The notes beneath the pieces were generated by a model, which was given only the letters and a program-made list of their open reading frames with translations, had not been told where the DNA came from and did no database searches. DNA of 64,000 nt, taken from positions 6,865,001 to 6,929,000 of the forward strand of contig NZ_ARVW01000001.1 of NCBI RefSeq assembly GCF_000384315.1. The letters are read 5' to 3'. This document shows positions 53,482-62,224 of the stretch, in pieces (within the stretch, counting starts at the first letter, position 1; the number at the start of each line of letters is the position of its first letter). The position numbers were made by a program, and so were the translations under genes. The stretch comes from Amycolatopsis nigrescens CSC17Ta-90. Its GTDB lineage: Bacteria > Actinomycetota > Actinomycetes > Mycobacteriales > Pseudonocardiaceae.

Positions 53482-54279
53482 ATGGGAGAAGTGCGCATCC
53501 TTGGTCCATTGGAATTAGCCGGTGCAATGGGCTCGACAGCGGTAGGTGGACGAAGGCAACCCGTCGTTCTCGCGGTGTTGGCCCTGGAAGCGAATCGAGC
53601 GGTAGGGGTCGATCAGCTGATCGACTCGGTATGGGACTCAAAACCACCTCCCACCGCTCGCGCACAAATACAGGTATGCATTTCCAATCTGCGTAAATTG
53701 CTGAAGGAGACGGGCTCGTCCGGACGGATTCTCACGCGGCCGCCGGGTTACCTGCTGGCGATAGCGGGCGACAACCTCGACTACGAGCGCTTTCAGGAGT
53801 TGCTCGCGCTCGCGCACTCCTACGAGGGGGACGGGCGTCTGGTGGACGCCTTGATCGCCCTGCGGCAGGCACTCGACCTGTGGCGAGGTCCCGCCCTCGC
53901 CGACGTGGAGAGCGAGAACGTGCGGCGCGCGGCGATAATCTGGGACGACCGCCGGCTGGCCGCCGAGATCGACAGGGTGCGGGTGGAACTCGCTCTTGGC
54001 CGGCACGCCGAGCTGGTTGCCGACGTGCAGAAGCTGGTCGGCGAGAACCCGCTGCGGGAAGAGCTCTGCGGCTACCTGATGGTCGCCCTCTACCGATCCG
54101 GCCGGCAGGCCGAAGTGCTGGCGGTGTTCCGGCGCACCTGCGATGCCCTGATCGACGATCTCGGTATCGAGCCGTCCGCGGAGCTGCGTGACCTGGCGCG
54201 GGCGATGCTCAACCACGACCAGAGGCTCCGGTCACCGGCCAGGCTGGCCGGCTCGGCCGAATACGGTTACTGGGCTTGA
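53482..54279 (+). CDS. SARP-family pathway activator
   Basis: A 265-aa Streptomyces antibiotic regulatory protein: N-terminal OmpR-type winged helix (VRILGPLELAG, RRQPVVLAVLALEANRAVGVDQLIDSVW, RPPGYLL) and bacterial transcriptional activation domain (LDLWRGPALADV, ELALGRHAELV, NPLREELCGYLMVALYRSGRQAEVL). Lacks the ATPase half of AfsR, so it is a small pathway-specific activator. ATG 53482 is chosen: GGAGG is 10 nt upstream, but only 1 nt from the ATG at 53473. TTA codon at 53515 (codon 12). Very likely switches on the PKS operons. Confidence 0.92.
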   Translation: MGEVRILGPLELAGAMGSTAVGGRRQPVVLAVLALEANRAVGVDQLIDSVWDSKPPPTARAQIQVCISNLRKLLKETGSSGRILTRPPGYLLAIAGDNLDYERFQELLALAHSYEGDGRLVDALIALRQALDLWRGPALADVESENVRRAAIIWDDRRLAAEIDRVRVELALGRHAELVADVQKLVGENPLREELCGYLMVALYRSGRQAEVLAVFRRTCDALIDDLGIEPSAELRDLARAMLNHDQRLRSPARLAGSAEYGYWA

Positions 54280-54321
54280 ACACCGAGTCTCCGCCGGTGC
54301 CGTTTCGTGGCGATGGACATC

Positions 54322-54362
54322 GAAAAGGTGTGGGCGCCCGCCTGGTGGCGGACGCCCACACC
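54322..54362 (-). terminator. Terminator of the secreted-protein gene (probably bidirectional)
   Basis: GGTGTGGGCG (54327-54336) and CGCCCACACC (54353-54362) form a 10-bp stem, with an inner stem CCGCC/GGCGG. On the minus strand it is followed by TTTT, and it lies 17 bp past the stop at 54379. It may also end the SARP transcript from the other side. Confidence 0.82.
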
Positions 54363-54378
54363 TGGACCTGATCGGTGG

Positions 54379-54981
54379 TCAGCCGATCTGGGTGGTGCCC
54401 AGCAGGGTGTCCTGGTCCGGCGGGTCCAGGGCGAGGTTGACGTCGAACTCGCCGAGGTCGCTGTCGGTGATGATGTGCGAGACGGCCTTCGGGTCGACGT
54501 TGATCTTCGCCTCGCCGGTGGGGACACCGCCGGGAACGGTGAACTTCACCGCGCCCTCCGCCTTGAAGACCAGCGGGCCTTCGGCCGGCACCGGGGTCTC
54601 CGGGATCGGCAGCGCGATGGACAGCGGCACGCTCTGGCCGTCGCTCACGGTCAACGTCACGGAGGACTTGATGTCGCCGGAGACCTTCGTAGCACCGACC
54701 AGCCGCAGGCCGTCACCCGCGGCGGCACCGGCATCCACGTCCAGGCTGAACGGCACGTCGAGCGCGTCGCCGGGCTTCACGTTCGCCGGGATGTCAACGT
54801 GGACGACCGTCTTCACCGACTGCACACCGATGATCGGGAACTCACCGGAGAAGGTCAGCTCCTTGTCCGCGGCACTGGCCATGCCGGCACCGAACACACC
54901 CACCGCAACCGCGGCGACAGCGGTCAATGCACCCAACTTGGCCGCAGGGCGCGCGGCAGCCTTCAGGATACCTACTGACAT
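54379..54981 (-). CDS. Secreted protein of unknown function (DUF6801-like)
   Basis: A 200-aa exported protein: signal peptide (LKAAARPAAKLGALTAV core, cleavage near MASAADKEL), then an all-beta-looking mature part with ELTFSGEFPIIGVQSVKTVVHVDIP and TVPGGVPTGEAKINV. No cysteine in the mature part and no anchor signal, so it is freely secreted or wall-attached. The AT-rich 54982-55270 gap upstream holds its promoter. Confidence 0.65.
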   Translation of the reverse strand: MSVGILKAAARPAAKLGALTAVAAVAVGVFGAGMASAADKELTFSGEFPIIGVQSVKTVVHVDIPANVKPGDALDVPFSLDVDAGAAAGDGLRLVGATKVSGDIKSSVTLTVSDGQSVPLSIALPIPETPVPAEGPLVFKAEGAVKFTVPGGVPTGEAKINVDPKAVSHIITDSDLGEFDVNLALDPPDQDTLLGTTQIG

Positions 54982-55270
54982 TTTCGTTCCTTCCTCATCG
55001 AAAAGAAATGCAGAGAATCAACGTAATCGGCGGCAATTCGACCGGGTCGACCGTCCGCTGTGAAAACGCTAGCGCGCACAGGATTTTGTTACAAGGCCCT
55101 CGGTTGGTTATTAACAACGAGACAAAATAATTGTCATCCGGATATGGTCTGCCCGGTGGTGTTTGTCATGGGGGTTAACGTCTTGGCGCAGGTGGGCGCC
55201 TGACCGGGTGAGCCAGAGGGACGTGAAACCAGTTCACGCGGCCGCTTGTCCGGTCGCCTTGCGGCTAGCG

Positions 55271-56167
55271 TCAGTGCGCCCCGTTGAAGTTGACGCGCAG
55301 GGAGTAAACAGAACTCGACGCGGTGATGAAGAGTTCATTGCGGCGTGCTCCGCCGAAGGTGAGGTTGGAGCAGATCTCGGGCACGCGCAACTTGCCGATG
55401 CGGGTGCCGTCGGGGGCGAAACAGTGCAGACCGTCATGTGCAGCCGCCCATACCCGTCCGGCACTGTCCACTTTGATCCCGTCGAACGCCCCGTTGTCGC
55501 AGGTGCCGAACACCTCGCCGCCGGTGAGTGCGCCATTGTCGGACACGCCGAACACCCTGATATGGCTGGGATTCCGGCGCGTGTCCGCGATGTATAGCCG
55601 GCTCTCGTCGGTGGAGAAGGCGAGACCGTTTGGCCGCTCGAAGTCGTCGGCGACTATCCGGACCTCCCCGTCGGCCGGGTCCACCCGGTACACGTGGCAG
55701 GCACCGATTTCGCTTTCCGCGCGATAGCCCTCGTAGTCGCTGTCGATGCCATAGCTCGGGTCGGTAAACCAGATCGATCCGTCGGATTGTTCGACGACAT
55801 CGTTGGGGCTGTTGAACCGGCGACCGCGATAACTCTCCGCGAGTACGGTCACGGTGCCGTCGGGCTCGGTGCGGGTGACCCGGCGGTGGCCCTGTTCGCA
55901 GCTGATCAGCCGGCCGGCCCGGTCCCTGGTGTGGCCATTGGCGTAGCCCGAGGGCTGCCGGAACACGCCGACCTGATCGGTCGTCTCGTCCCAGCGCAGG
56001 GTGCGATCGTTCGGGATGTCGCTGAACACGAGGTACCGGCCAGCCGGGAAGTAGATCGGGCCCTCGGTCCAGCGGCCCCCGGTGTGCAGGCGCCGCATCC
56101 ACTTGTCGCCGTTGCAACGCGCGAACCGCTCGTCCAGCACCACGAACTCGGTCTTGATCAGTTCCAC
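55271..56167 (-). CDS. SMP-30/gluconolactonase-family protein
   Basis: A 298-aa six-bladed propeller lactonase: metal-site segments RWTEGPIYFPAG (Glu), FNSPNDVVEQSDGSIWFTDPSYGI (Asn), RPNGLAFSTDESRLYIADT and FDGIKVDSAGRVW (Asp) are all present. It hydrolyses sugar or aromatic lactones in the cytoplasm or outside; no signal peptide is seen. GTG start follows GGGGG. Stands alone; lactone catabolism is inferred. Confidence 0.88.
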   Translation of the reverse strand: MELIKTEFVVLDERFARCNGDKWMRRLHTGGRWTEGPIYFPAGRYLVFSDIPNDRTLRWDETTDQVGVFRQPSGYANGHTRDRAGRLISCEQGHRRVTRTEPDGTVTVLAESYRGRRFNSPNDVVEQSDGSIWFTDPSYGIDSDYEGYRAESEIGACHVYRVDPADGEVRIVADDFERPNGLAFSTDESRLYIADTRRNPSHIRVFGVSDNGALTGGEVFGTCDNGAFDGIKVDSAGRVWAAAHDGLHCFAPDGTRIGKLRVPEICSNLTFGGARRNELFITASSSVYSLRVNFNGAH

Positions 56168-56229
56168 GTCGCCCCCAGGCTCGCCGAATGACGTTCGGGC
56201 TCTAGCTTGTCTCGCCGAACCTTATATCG

Positions 56230-56862
56230 TCAAGCATTCAAGGCTTCGAGTGCGTCGGCGAGGTGTTCACGGTGCCGGCGCAGGACTTCGGGGGTGATGC
56301 CCTTTTCGGCCGTGACCTGTGCGAGGCGGTCGGTGGCCACCCGGAGCACGGCGTTCATGGTGGCGGCTCGCACGCGAACGTCGAGGGTGTCGGCCGGGCG
56401 GCCCATGCGTTCGGCGAGCACTTCGGTGAAGGTGTCCTCCGAGCGTTCCCGGAGCACGAGGTAGGCGGCGCGCAGCGCGGGTTCGTCGTGCGTCATCCGG
56501 ACTACGGCGAGCACGGCCTCGATGTCCGCGCCGGAGGACGACTCGAGGACGGGGGTGTAGGCCGCTCGCAGGTGCTCGGTCAGGTCGAGCTCGGCGGGCC
56601 AGGAGCGCAGGACCGTCTGGAACGCGTCGATCATCTTCGTCAGCAGTGGCTCCACGCAGCTTTCCTTGCTGCGGAAGTAGCGCCACAGCGTGCGTTCGGA
56701 GAGTCCCGCGGCCCTGGCGATCTGCTCGCCGGAGGTGGCGGCCACGCCCTGCTCGGCGAACAGCCGGACGGCGTGGCGGGAGATGTCCAGGCGTTGCCGT
56801 CGTCGTTGCTGGTCGCTCACCGGCGGCCGTCCCCGGCGGGGGTTGTCCGCTACGTCCTCCAT
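56230..56862 (-). CDS. TetR/AcrR-family repressor
   Basis: A 210-aa regulator with HTH VAATSGEQIARAAGLSERTLWRYFRSKESCVEPLL. ATG at 56862 preferred; the longer frame runs into the operator. It is divergent from a P450 gene, with a long palindrome between, so it probably represses the P450 and itself. Confidence 0.88.
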   Translation of the reverse strand: MEDVADNPRRGRPPVSDQQRRRQRLDISRHAVRLFAEQGVAATSGEQIARAAGLSERTLWRYFRSKESCVEPLLTKMIDAFQTVLRSWPAELDLTEHLRAAYTPVLESSSGADIEAVLAVVRMTHDEPALRAAYLVLRERSEDTFTEVLAERMGRPADTLDVRVRAATMNAVLRVATDRLAQVTAEKGITPEVLRRHREHLADALEALNA

Positions 56863-56880
56863 CGGGCGATCTAAGCACGG

Positions 56881-56913
56881 AACATTAATGGCAGACGCTG
56901 CCAATAATATGTT
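56881..56913. promoter_or_regulatory. Palindromic operator between tetR and P450
   Basis: TGGCAG-ACG-CTGCCA (56889-56903) is perfect; outer arms AACAT (56881-56885) and ATGTT (56909-56913) extend it into a 33-bp near-palindrome. This is a clear TetR-type site. Confidence 0.75.
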
Positions 56914-56948
56914 ACGTTCGGTAGGCCCGACCTCACCGGAGGAGAACC

Positions 56949-58160
56949 ATGAGCGTTGCCGCCGAGCGTCCGCAGTTGCCCTTCGCCAGGCCGAACGTGC
57001 TCGAACTCGCGCCGCTGTACGAGGTGTTGCGCCGGGAAGCGCCGATCACCTCGGTCACCACTCCGGCCGGTGATCCGGCCTGGCTGGTCACCCGCTTCGA
57101 GGAGGTTCGCGACCTGCTCGGCGACAAGCGGCTCGGCCGGTCCCACCCCGAGCCGGAACGGGCATCGCGCATCTCGACCGCCGCGGTGCAGGACGGGCCC
57201 ACGGGCAACTACGACACCGAGGAGGCCGACCACACGCGGATGCGCCGGCTGCTGACCCCGGCGTTCTCGGCCAGGCGGATGACCATGCTCTCCGATCACC
57301 TGCAGCAGCTCGTCGACGGCTTCATCGACGAGCTGCGCACCGAGCATGCCACCGCGCATGGCGGAGTGGTGGACCTGCATGCCGGGCTGGCCTTCCCGCT
57401 GCCGGTCGCGGTCATCTGCCGGCTGCTCGGGGTGCCCGAGAGCGACCGCGAGCTTTTTCACTCGCTGTCCGAGCGCATGGCCGACTACGTCATCGGCGAC
57501 GACGCCCACCGGGCACGGGAGGAGTTCAGCCGCTACATGGCCGGTCTGGCCGAGACCAAGCGGGCGCGGCTGGGGGAGGACGTGCTCTCCGACCTCGTGC
57601 GTGCGCAGAGCGCCGACGAGAAGTACGACTACGCCGACATGGTCCGGCTCTGCGTCGGGCTGCTGTTCGCCGGGCACGAGACCACGGTCAACCGGATCGG
57701 CCTCGGCGTGCTGTTCCTGCTCACCCGCCCCGACCACTGGCAGGCGCTGATCGCCGACCCGGCAGGCCGGGTGAACGCCACCGTCGAAGAGATCATGCGC
57801 CTCGGCGCGCCTGGTGATCTCGGCCTGCTGCGGTACGCCCACACCGACGTCGAAGTCGCCGGGGTCACCATCCAGCGCGGCGACGCCGTGATCCTGTCGG
57901 TCAACTCCGCCAACCGGGATACCTCCGTCTACACCGACGCGGAGACCTTCAACCCCGACCGCGCGGAGCGCATGCACCTCGGATTCGGCCACGGCGCGCA
58001 TTTCTGCATCGGCGCCAGCCTCGCCCGCACCGAACTGCGCGTCGTGTTCGAAACCCTCGCCCGCCGGCTACCTGGCCTGCGGCTCGCCAAGCCGCTGGAC
58101 GAACTGGGAGTGCGCACCACCATCACCGGCGGCGTCACCGAGCTGCCCGTGACCTGGTGA
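56949..58160 (+). CDS. Cytochrome P450 monooxygenase (CYP105/107-like)
   Basis: A 403-aa bacterial P450: I-helix GLLFAGHETTVN, K-helix EEIMRLG (ExxR), haem loop FGHGAHFCIGASLAR with Cys about residue 353. Soluble, needs ferredoxin and reductase from elsewhere. GGAGGAG precedes the ATG. Controlled by the divergent TetR, so it is likely induced by its substrate. No link to the PKS cluster is proven, though only 3 kb away. Confidence 0.93.
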   Translation: MSVAAERPQLPFARPNVLELAPLYEVLRREAPITSVTTPAGDPAWLVTRFEEVRDLLGDKRLGRSHPEPERASRISTAAVQDGPTGNYDTEEADHTRMRRLLTPAFSARRMTMLSDHLQQLVDGFIDELRTEHATAHGGVVDLHAGLAFPLPVAVICRLLGVPESDRELFHSLSERMADYVIGDDAHRAREEFSRYMAGLAETKRARLGEDVLSDLVRAQSADEKYDYADMVRLCVGLLFAGHETTVNRIGLGVLFLLTRPDHWQALIADPAGRVNATVEEIMRLGAPGDLGLLRYAHTDVEVAGVTIQRGDAVILSVNSANRDTSVYTDAETFNPDRAERMHLGFGHGAHFCIGASLARTELRVVFETLARRLPGLRLAKPLDELGVRTTITGGVTELPVTW

Positions 58161-58178
58161 GCGAGCTGTGGACTCGTG

Positions 58179-58733
58179 CTAGTGCGCCGAGACGAGGTCC
58201 GCGGCGCGCAGGGTTAGCGGATACGGCTCGGTGAGCACCACCGGCTCGTCGTCCTGCCCCTCGGCGGTCAGGGTGTAGGCGTCGTCCACGAGCCGGAAGC
58301 AGCTCAGCCGCGGGACGCCGGGGTCGATCACCCAGTAGTGCGGGCAGCCGGCCGCGGCCAGCCGGGCCGGCTTGAGGTGCAGGTCGATATGCCGGCTCGA
58401 CGGTGACACCACCTCGACGGCGAGCACCGGGATGCCGACCAGCGCCCGCTCGGTGAAGCTGTCGCGGTGGCCGATCACCACGTCGGGGATGAGCACCGTG
58501 TGGTCGTCGAGCACCACGTCCACCGGGGCCGGGAGCACCTCGCAGTCCGCAGGGCAGAGCGGGGTGAGCGCGGCCAGCAAGCGCGCGACCACCCTCTGGT
58601 GCAGCGGACGCGGGGAGGGGCTCACTAGGAGTGTCCCGTCCACCAGTTCGTAACGGCGGCGTTCATCCGTGATCAGCTCCAGGTCCCGGCGGGTGAGACG
58701 GTCTCCGTGTGCGAACATCGGGACTGTCTCCAT
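58179..58733 (-). CDS. Uma2-family restriction-endonuclease-fold protein (DUF820)
   Basis: A 184-aa protein: YELVDGTLLVSPSPRPLHQRVVARLL, VLIPDVVIGHRDSF and VLAVEVVSPSSRHIDLHLKPARLAAAGCPHYWVIDP form the PD-(D/E)xK core of the Uma2 family. Often multicopy; role unknown, perhaps linked to mobile or toxin-like elements. Converges with the P450 gene. Confidence 0.85.
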   Translation of the reverse strand: METVPMFAHGDRLTRRDLELITDERRRYELVDGTLLVSPSPRPLHQRVVARLLAALTPLCPADCEVLPAPVDVVLDDHTVLIPDVVIGHRDSFTERALVGIPVLAVEVVSPSSRHIDLHLKPARLAAAGCPHYWVIDPGVPRLSCFRLVDDAYTLTAEGQDDEPVVLTEPYPLTLRAADLVSAH

Positions 58734-59201
58734 GCTGCCCCCAGGCCCTCGCCGGACGGAATCGACTCGGCAAGGGTAGTCCGTACGCGGTCCGCCGCGC
58801 GAACCGGACGGCCGTCCCCGGCCGGAGTATTCCGGTGTGGACGTTTCCCCCGCGGATCATCACCAAGCGTGCACTCGATGGTCCATCGTCGCCTGATTAG
58901 AGCAAGAGAAGTGTGCGTTACGGCCATTTGAGTGCAATTAAAGAATTCGCGCTTCGGTCTTTTCCGGTAATCCTGTGCGACATCCGGGGATCATCTTCTG
59001 GACGCCTGAGCAGGTCTAACGTCCCTCCGCGCCGGTACAGGAGAGCATGCCGGCGGGGTATCGGGAAACCGCCGAATGTACGGCCTGCGGGTCGTCGAAC
59101 CTGTTGTTAAGCTGAACTTAACCGCCTCGGGGCCGCCTTGCGGCTGTGCTGTCATCGGAATCACGTTGAATTGTATTTTCCGCTATTCGCCCGGGGCGGT
59201 G
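58734..59201. other. 468-bp non-coding gap with a GTTAAG inverted repeat
   Basis: No gene seen. GTTAAG-CTGAA-CTTAAC (59106-59122), a perfect 6-bp inverted repeat with 5-nt centre, lies 80 bp before the next gene and is a candidate operator. The region is AT-richer than average, as is common before laterally acquired genes. Confidence 0.5.
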
Positions 59202-60863
59202 ATGTCCATGGCCACGGCTGTAAGCAAGCCGGTTTCGCTGTTCCGGCTCGACGGCGGCGCCGCCGAGGCCGAGCTGGTCTCGATCGAAGCTGGGCAGGTC
59301 ACCAACGACACCGAGGTCGACCTGTCCGGTACCCGCGCGCGGCTGGTCGCCGGTCGGTTCCGCACGGAGGTGCCGCAGTGGCTGCCGCACGCGTCGGCGC
59401 TGACCGGCGCGGAGCTGGCGCTCTCGTCCGAGTTGCCGTTCGCGGTGCTGCTGGTGCCCCGGCCGCCGTGGACCTATGCGGTCACCTGGGGTGCGGGGCA
59501 CTTGGTGCTCAACGACGAGCACATCGAGCAGGGCTTCGGCCTGCTGTTCGGCATCCGCCGCCTCGACCCGCTCGAACTCGGCCTGGTGGCGAGCGCGGCG
59601 CTGGACGCCTCCGCGCGGGCGACGCAGACCTCCATCCCGGGTGGCGGTGACCTCTCCGCGTTCCGGCTGGAGCCCTACGGCGACCTGGTCAACCGCCTGG
59701 CGGGCCCGGCCGATCTCACCGATCTGACCTACGGCAGGGTGACCGGGCGCAGGCACCGGATCCGGGCCGGGAACTCGGTGTGGTTGCCGCTGGCCAAGGA
59801 GCCGCGCGCCTTCCTCGCGGACCTGGACGCGGTCGGCGCGGTGGTGGACGAGCCGGATTCGCACTCGGCGCTCCGGTTCGTCGCGCAGACCAGGCCGCTG
59901 GACCGGCACGACCGGCTGCTGCCGACGCTGGAACGGCGGCTGGCGGAGACCCTCGGCGGCGCCGGGCACGGCCCGCTCGGGCTGGCCTGGCCGTCGGCCG
60001 CGGTGCACGACGCGGAGCAAGCCGGCTCGTTCCGGGTCGCCGGGTTGGGGCCGGGCGGGCCGTTCGCGGTGGCGGGCCGGCTGGAACTGGCGCACCTCAC
60101 CGACCGGCTGGCCGAGATCGAGCCGGCGCACCGCGGCAAGGCGCTGCGGGCCGGGCGGATCGTGCCGTGCGCCGACGAAGCGGGCGAGGTGGAGGCCGGT
60201 GCGTCCATCCAGGTCGCCAGGTGGCTGCTGTTCGAGACCACCATCGACCACGTGCGGTACGTGTTCCACCAAGGGCGGTGGTACCGGATCGGGGAGACCT
60301 ACGTGCGGCAGCTGCGCGAGCAGGTGACCGCGCTGCTGGAGCGCCGGTTCGACTGGCCCGAGGTGGCCTGGGTGCCCAGCGGTGCTCCCGACGACGAGCA
60401 CCGCTACTGCCGCCTCGTCGCCGGCGAACCCGGATTTCTCTGCCTGGACAAGGATTTCGCCAGCACCCCGCTGCACCCGCGGTTCGAGCTGTGCGACCTG
60501 CTCGGGCCGGGCAACGAGCTGATCCACGTGAAATGGCTTGGCCGGGCGACCGCGGCTAGTCACCTGTTCACCCAGGCGCTGGTGTCCGCGGACGCGTTGA
60601 GCCACGAACCGGAGGCGCTGGCGCAGCTCGCCGGGAAGGTGGCGCCCGATCGTGCAGTCACCGAAGCGCCGCGCACCGTCGTGCTCGCCGCGGCCGGCCG
60701 CTCGTGGCGGATCGAGGAGCTGTTCACCCTCTCGCAGGTGGCGCTGCTGCGGCTGGACCGTGCGGTGCGCGGGATGCAGGCCACCCTGCGCTTCGCCGAC
60801 ATCCCGTACATCCCGAAGCAACGGCGGCACGCCAGGCCGGTCCGCCGCCGGGGACGCTCCTAA
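59202..60863 (+). CDS. TIGR04141/DUF6119 'sporadically distributed' protein
   Basis: A 553-aa protein matching the TIGR04141 family: an N-terminal FGLLFGIRRLDPLELGLVASAALD region, ARATQTSIPGGGDLSAFRLEP, and the C-terminal signature RFELCDLLGPGNELIHVKWLGRA followed by SHLFTQALVSADAL. The family is scattered among bacteria, often in variable islands, and has no known function; a defence role has been suspected but I cannot confirm it. ATG at 59202 follows GGGGCGG; 59208 is an alternative. The last residues are very Arg-rich. No partner genes nearby except Uma2. Confidence 0.82.
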   Translation: MSMATAVSKPVSLFRLDGGAAEAELVSIEAGQVTNDTEVDLSGTRARLVAGRFRTEVPQWLPHASALTGAELALSSELPFAVLLVPRPPWTYAVTWGAGHLVLNDEHIEQGFGLLFGIRRLDPLELGLVASAALDASARATQTSIPGGGDLSAFRLEPYGDLVNRLAGPADLTDLTYGRVTGRRHRIRAGNSVWLPLAKEPRAFLADLDAVGAVVDEPDSHSALRFVAQTRPLDRHDRLLPTLERRLAETLGGAGHGPLGLAWPSAAVHDAEQAGSFRVAGLGPGGPFAVAGRLELAHLTDRLAEIEPAHRGKALRAGRIVPCADEAGEVEAGASIQVARWLLFETTIDHVRYVFHQGRWYRIGETYVRQLREQVTALLERRFDWPEVAWVPSGAPDDEHRYCRLVAGEPGFLCLDKDFASTPLHPRFELCDLLGPGNELIHVKWLGRATAASHLFTQALVSADALSHEPEALAQLAGKVAPDRAVTEAPRTVVLAAAGRSWRIEELFTLSQVALLRLDRAVRGMQATLRFADIPYIPKQRRHARPVRRRGRS

Positions 60864-60882
60864 AAGGACAGTCCGGACGCGG

Positions 60883-61245
60883 TCAATGGTTCTGCTGGGT
60901 GGCCGCTGCCCAGTCCTCGGAGTGGGCCAGCCACCGCGCGACGGGGACCTTCTTGCGCGCGCCCTCATGGTCGACGGCGACCAGCCGGCCGCCTTCGGCC
61001 TCCAGTGCCTGGAACGGGTACTCGCGCCGCATCGTCCCGACCAGGGCGGTCACCTCCACCGCCGCCGGGCTCACCCAGAAGTACGGTCGCACCAGGTAGA
61101 GAATGCCGATCAGCATCGGCATCAGGCCGGTCAGTACCACCGGGCTGAACTCGCCGAGCAGATAGAGCCATACTCCGAGGAACTCGCACACGGCGCCGAT
61201 CACCAGCAGCGCGACACCGACGACCGGGTTGTAGCGGACCTTCAT
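60883..61245 (-). CDS. Small membrane protein, unknown function
   Basis: A 120-aa protein with two hydrophobic helices (about residues 9-30 and 34-55), then a soluble beta-rich tail (SPAAVEVTALVGTMRREYPF, GARKKVPVARWLAHSEDW) like PH-domain-type membrane proteins. ATG at 61245 has AGGAGG at good spacing. Converges with the TIGR04141 gene, 19 bp apart. Confidence 0.6.
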   Translation of the reverse strand: MKVRYNPVVGVALLVIGAVCEFLGVWLYLLGEFSPVVLTGLMPMLIGILYLVRPYFWVSPAAVEVTALVGTMRREYPFQALEAEGGRLVAVDHEGARKKVPVARWLAHSEDWAAATQQNH

Positions 61246-61375
61246 ACCTGCCTCCTGACTTGCCGGGTCCGGCAAGCATCCGCGGCATGGCGGGGAGGGG
61301 TCCCGGGCCGCCGCGTTCCCGCGAAGCCTTACGGAGCAAGGAACGGCCAGCCCGGCGCGAAACCGAAGATATTCC

Positions 61376-61411
61376 TTGACAAGAATATTCTCGCTAGTGA
61401 ATACTTCGGTC
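61376..61411 (+). promoter_or_regulatory. Consensus promoter of a leaderless ArsR-fusion gene
   Basis: TTGACA (61376-61381), an 18-bp spacer containing the palindrome GAATATTC (61383-61390), and AATACT (61400-61405) end 6 nt before the ATG. The transcript is therefore probably leaderless, and the palindrome is a good autorepression site. Confidence 0.7.
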
Positions 61412-62224
61412 ATGGACGAGATTGCAGCAGCGCTGGGGGACGGCGCGCGGTGGCGCATCGTGGAACTCCTTGCCGAGCGGCCCCGATCTGTCGGTGAACT
61501 GGCTGAGCTGACCGGGCTGCGGCAGCCGCAGACCACCAAGCACCTGCAGACCCTCGCCCGCACCGGCCTCGTCACGGTCTTCCCGCTCGGGCAACGTCGC
61601 GTCTACGCGGCCGAGCCGGCGCCACTGGCGGATCTCGCGCACCGGCTGCGGGAACTGGTCGAGACCATCGAGGCGCACGAAGACGAGCGAGACGTGGTCG
61701 TGCGCTACCGCGCCGCCATCGAAGCGGAGTCCGCGGTCGCGGACCGGGAACGGTGGGCGGACGGGCGCACCTTCTCGTTCGAGCGTGTGCTGGCCGCGTC
61801 CCGCACCGCGGTCTGGCGGCACTGGGCCGACCCGGACTTGCTGGTGTCCTGGTGGGTCCCGCCGTCGATGACGGTCACCGGCTGCGTTCTCGAGCCGAAG
61901 CCGAGTGGTCGCGCCGCCCTCGAATACCGCGACGCCGAGGGACGGCGATACCGCTCCGAGGGACGGGTCCACACCGCGAAGAAACCCGAGCGCCTCGTGT
62001 TCGAGCTTTCGGTGCTGGACGCGGCCGGAGCGGTCTCGTTCACCGCCCACTACGACCTGACGCTCAGCACGGCCCCCGGCGGCACCCGGCTGCGGCTCGG
62101 CCTGAGCATCACCGAAACGGCCGTCGAGGCCGTGCCCTACATCGCCGGTATCGAAACCGGCTGGGGTCAGGTGCTCGACAACCTCGCCAAGACGATCGCC
62201 AAGGGAAAGGAAACAAGATCATGA
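61412..62224 (+). CDS. ArsR-type HTH fused to SRPBCC (AHSA1) domain
   Basis: A 270-aa fusion: residues 1-90 are an ArsR winged helix (ALGDGARWRIVELLAERPRSVGELAELTGLRQPQTTKHLQTL), and residues about 115-265 are an AHSA1/SRPBCC ligand-binding domain (FSFERVLAASRTAVWRHWADPDLLVSWWVPPSM, IAGIETGWGQVLDNLAK). Normally these are two adjacent genes; here one protein can sense a hydrophobic ligand and bind DNA. Stop overlaps the DHFR-like gene (ATGA). Confidence 0.87.
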   Translation: MDEIAAALGDGARWRIVELLAERPRSVGELAELTGLRQPQTTKHLQTLARTGLVTVFPLGQRRVYAAEPAPLADLAHRLRELVETIEAHEDERDVVVRYRAAIEAESAVADRERWADGRTFSFERVLAASRTAVWRHWADPDLLVSWWVPPSMTVTGCVLEPKPSGRAALEYRDAEGRRYRSEGRVHTAKKPERLVFELSVLDAAGAVSFTAHYDLTLSTAPGGTRLRLGLSITETAVEAVPYIAGIETGWGQVLDNLAKTIAKGKETRS

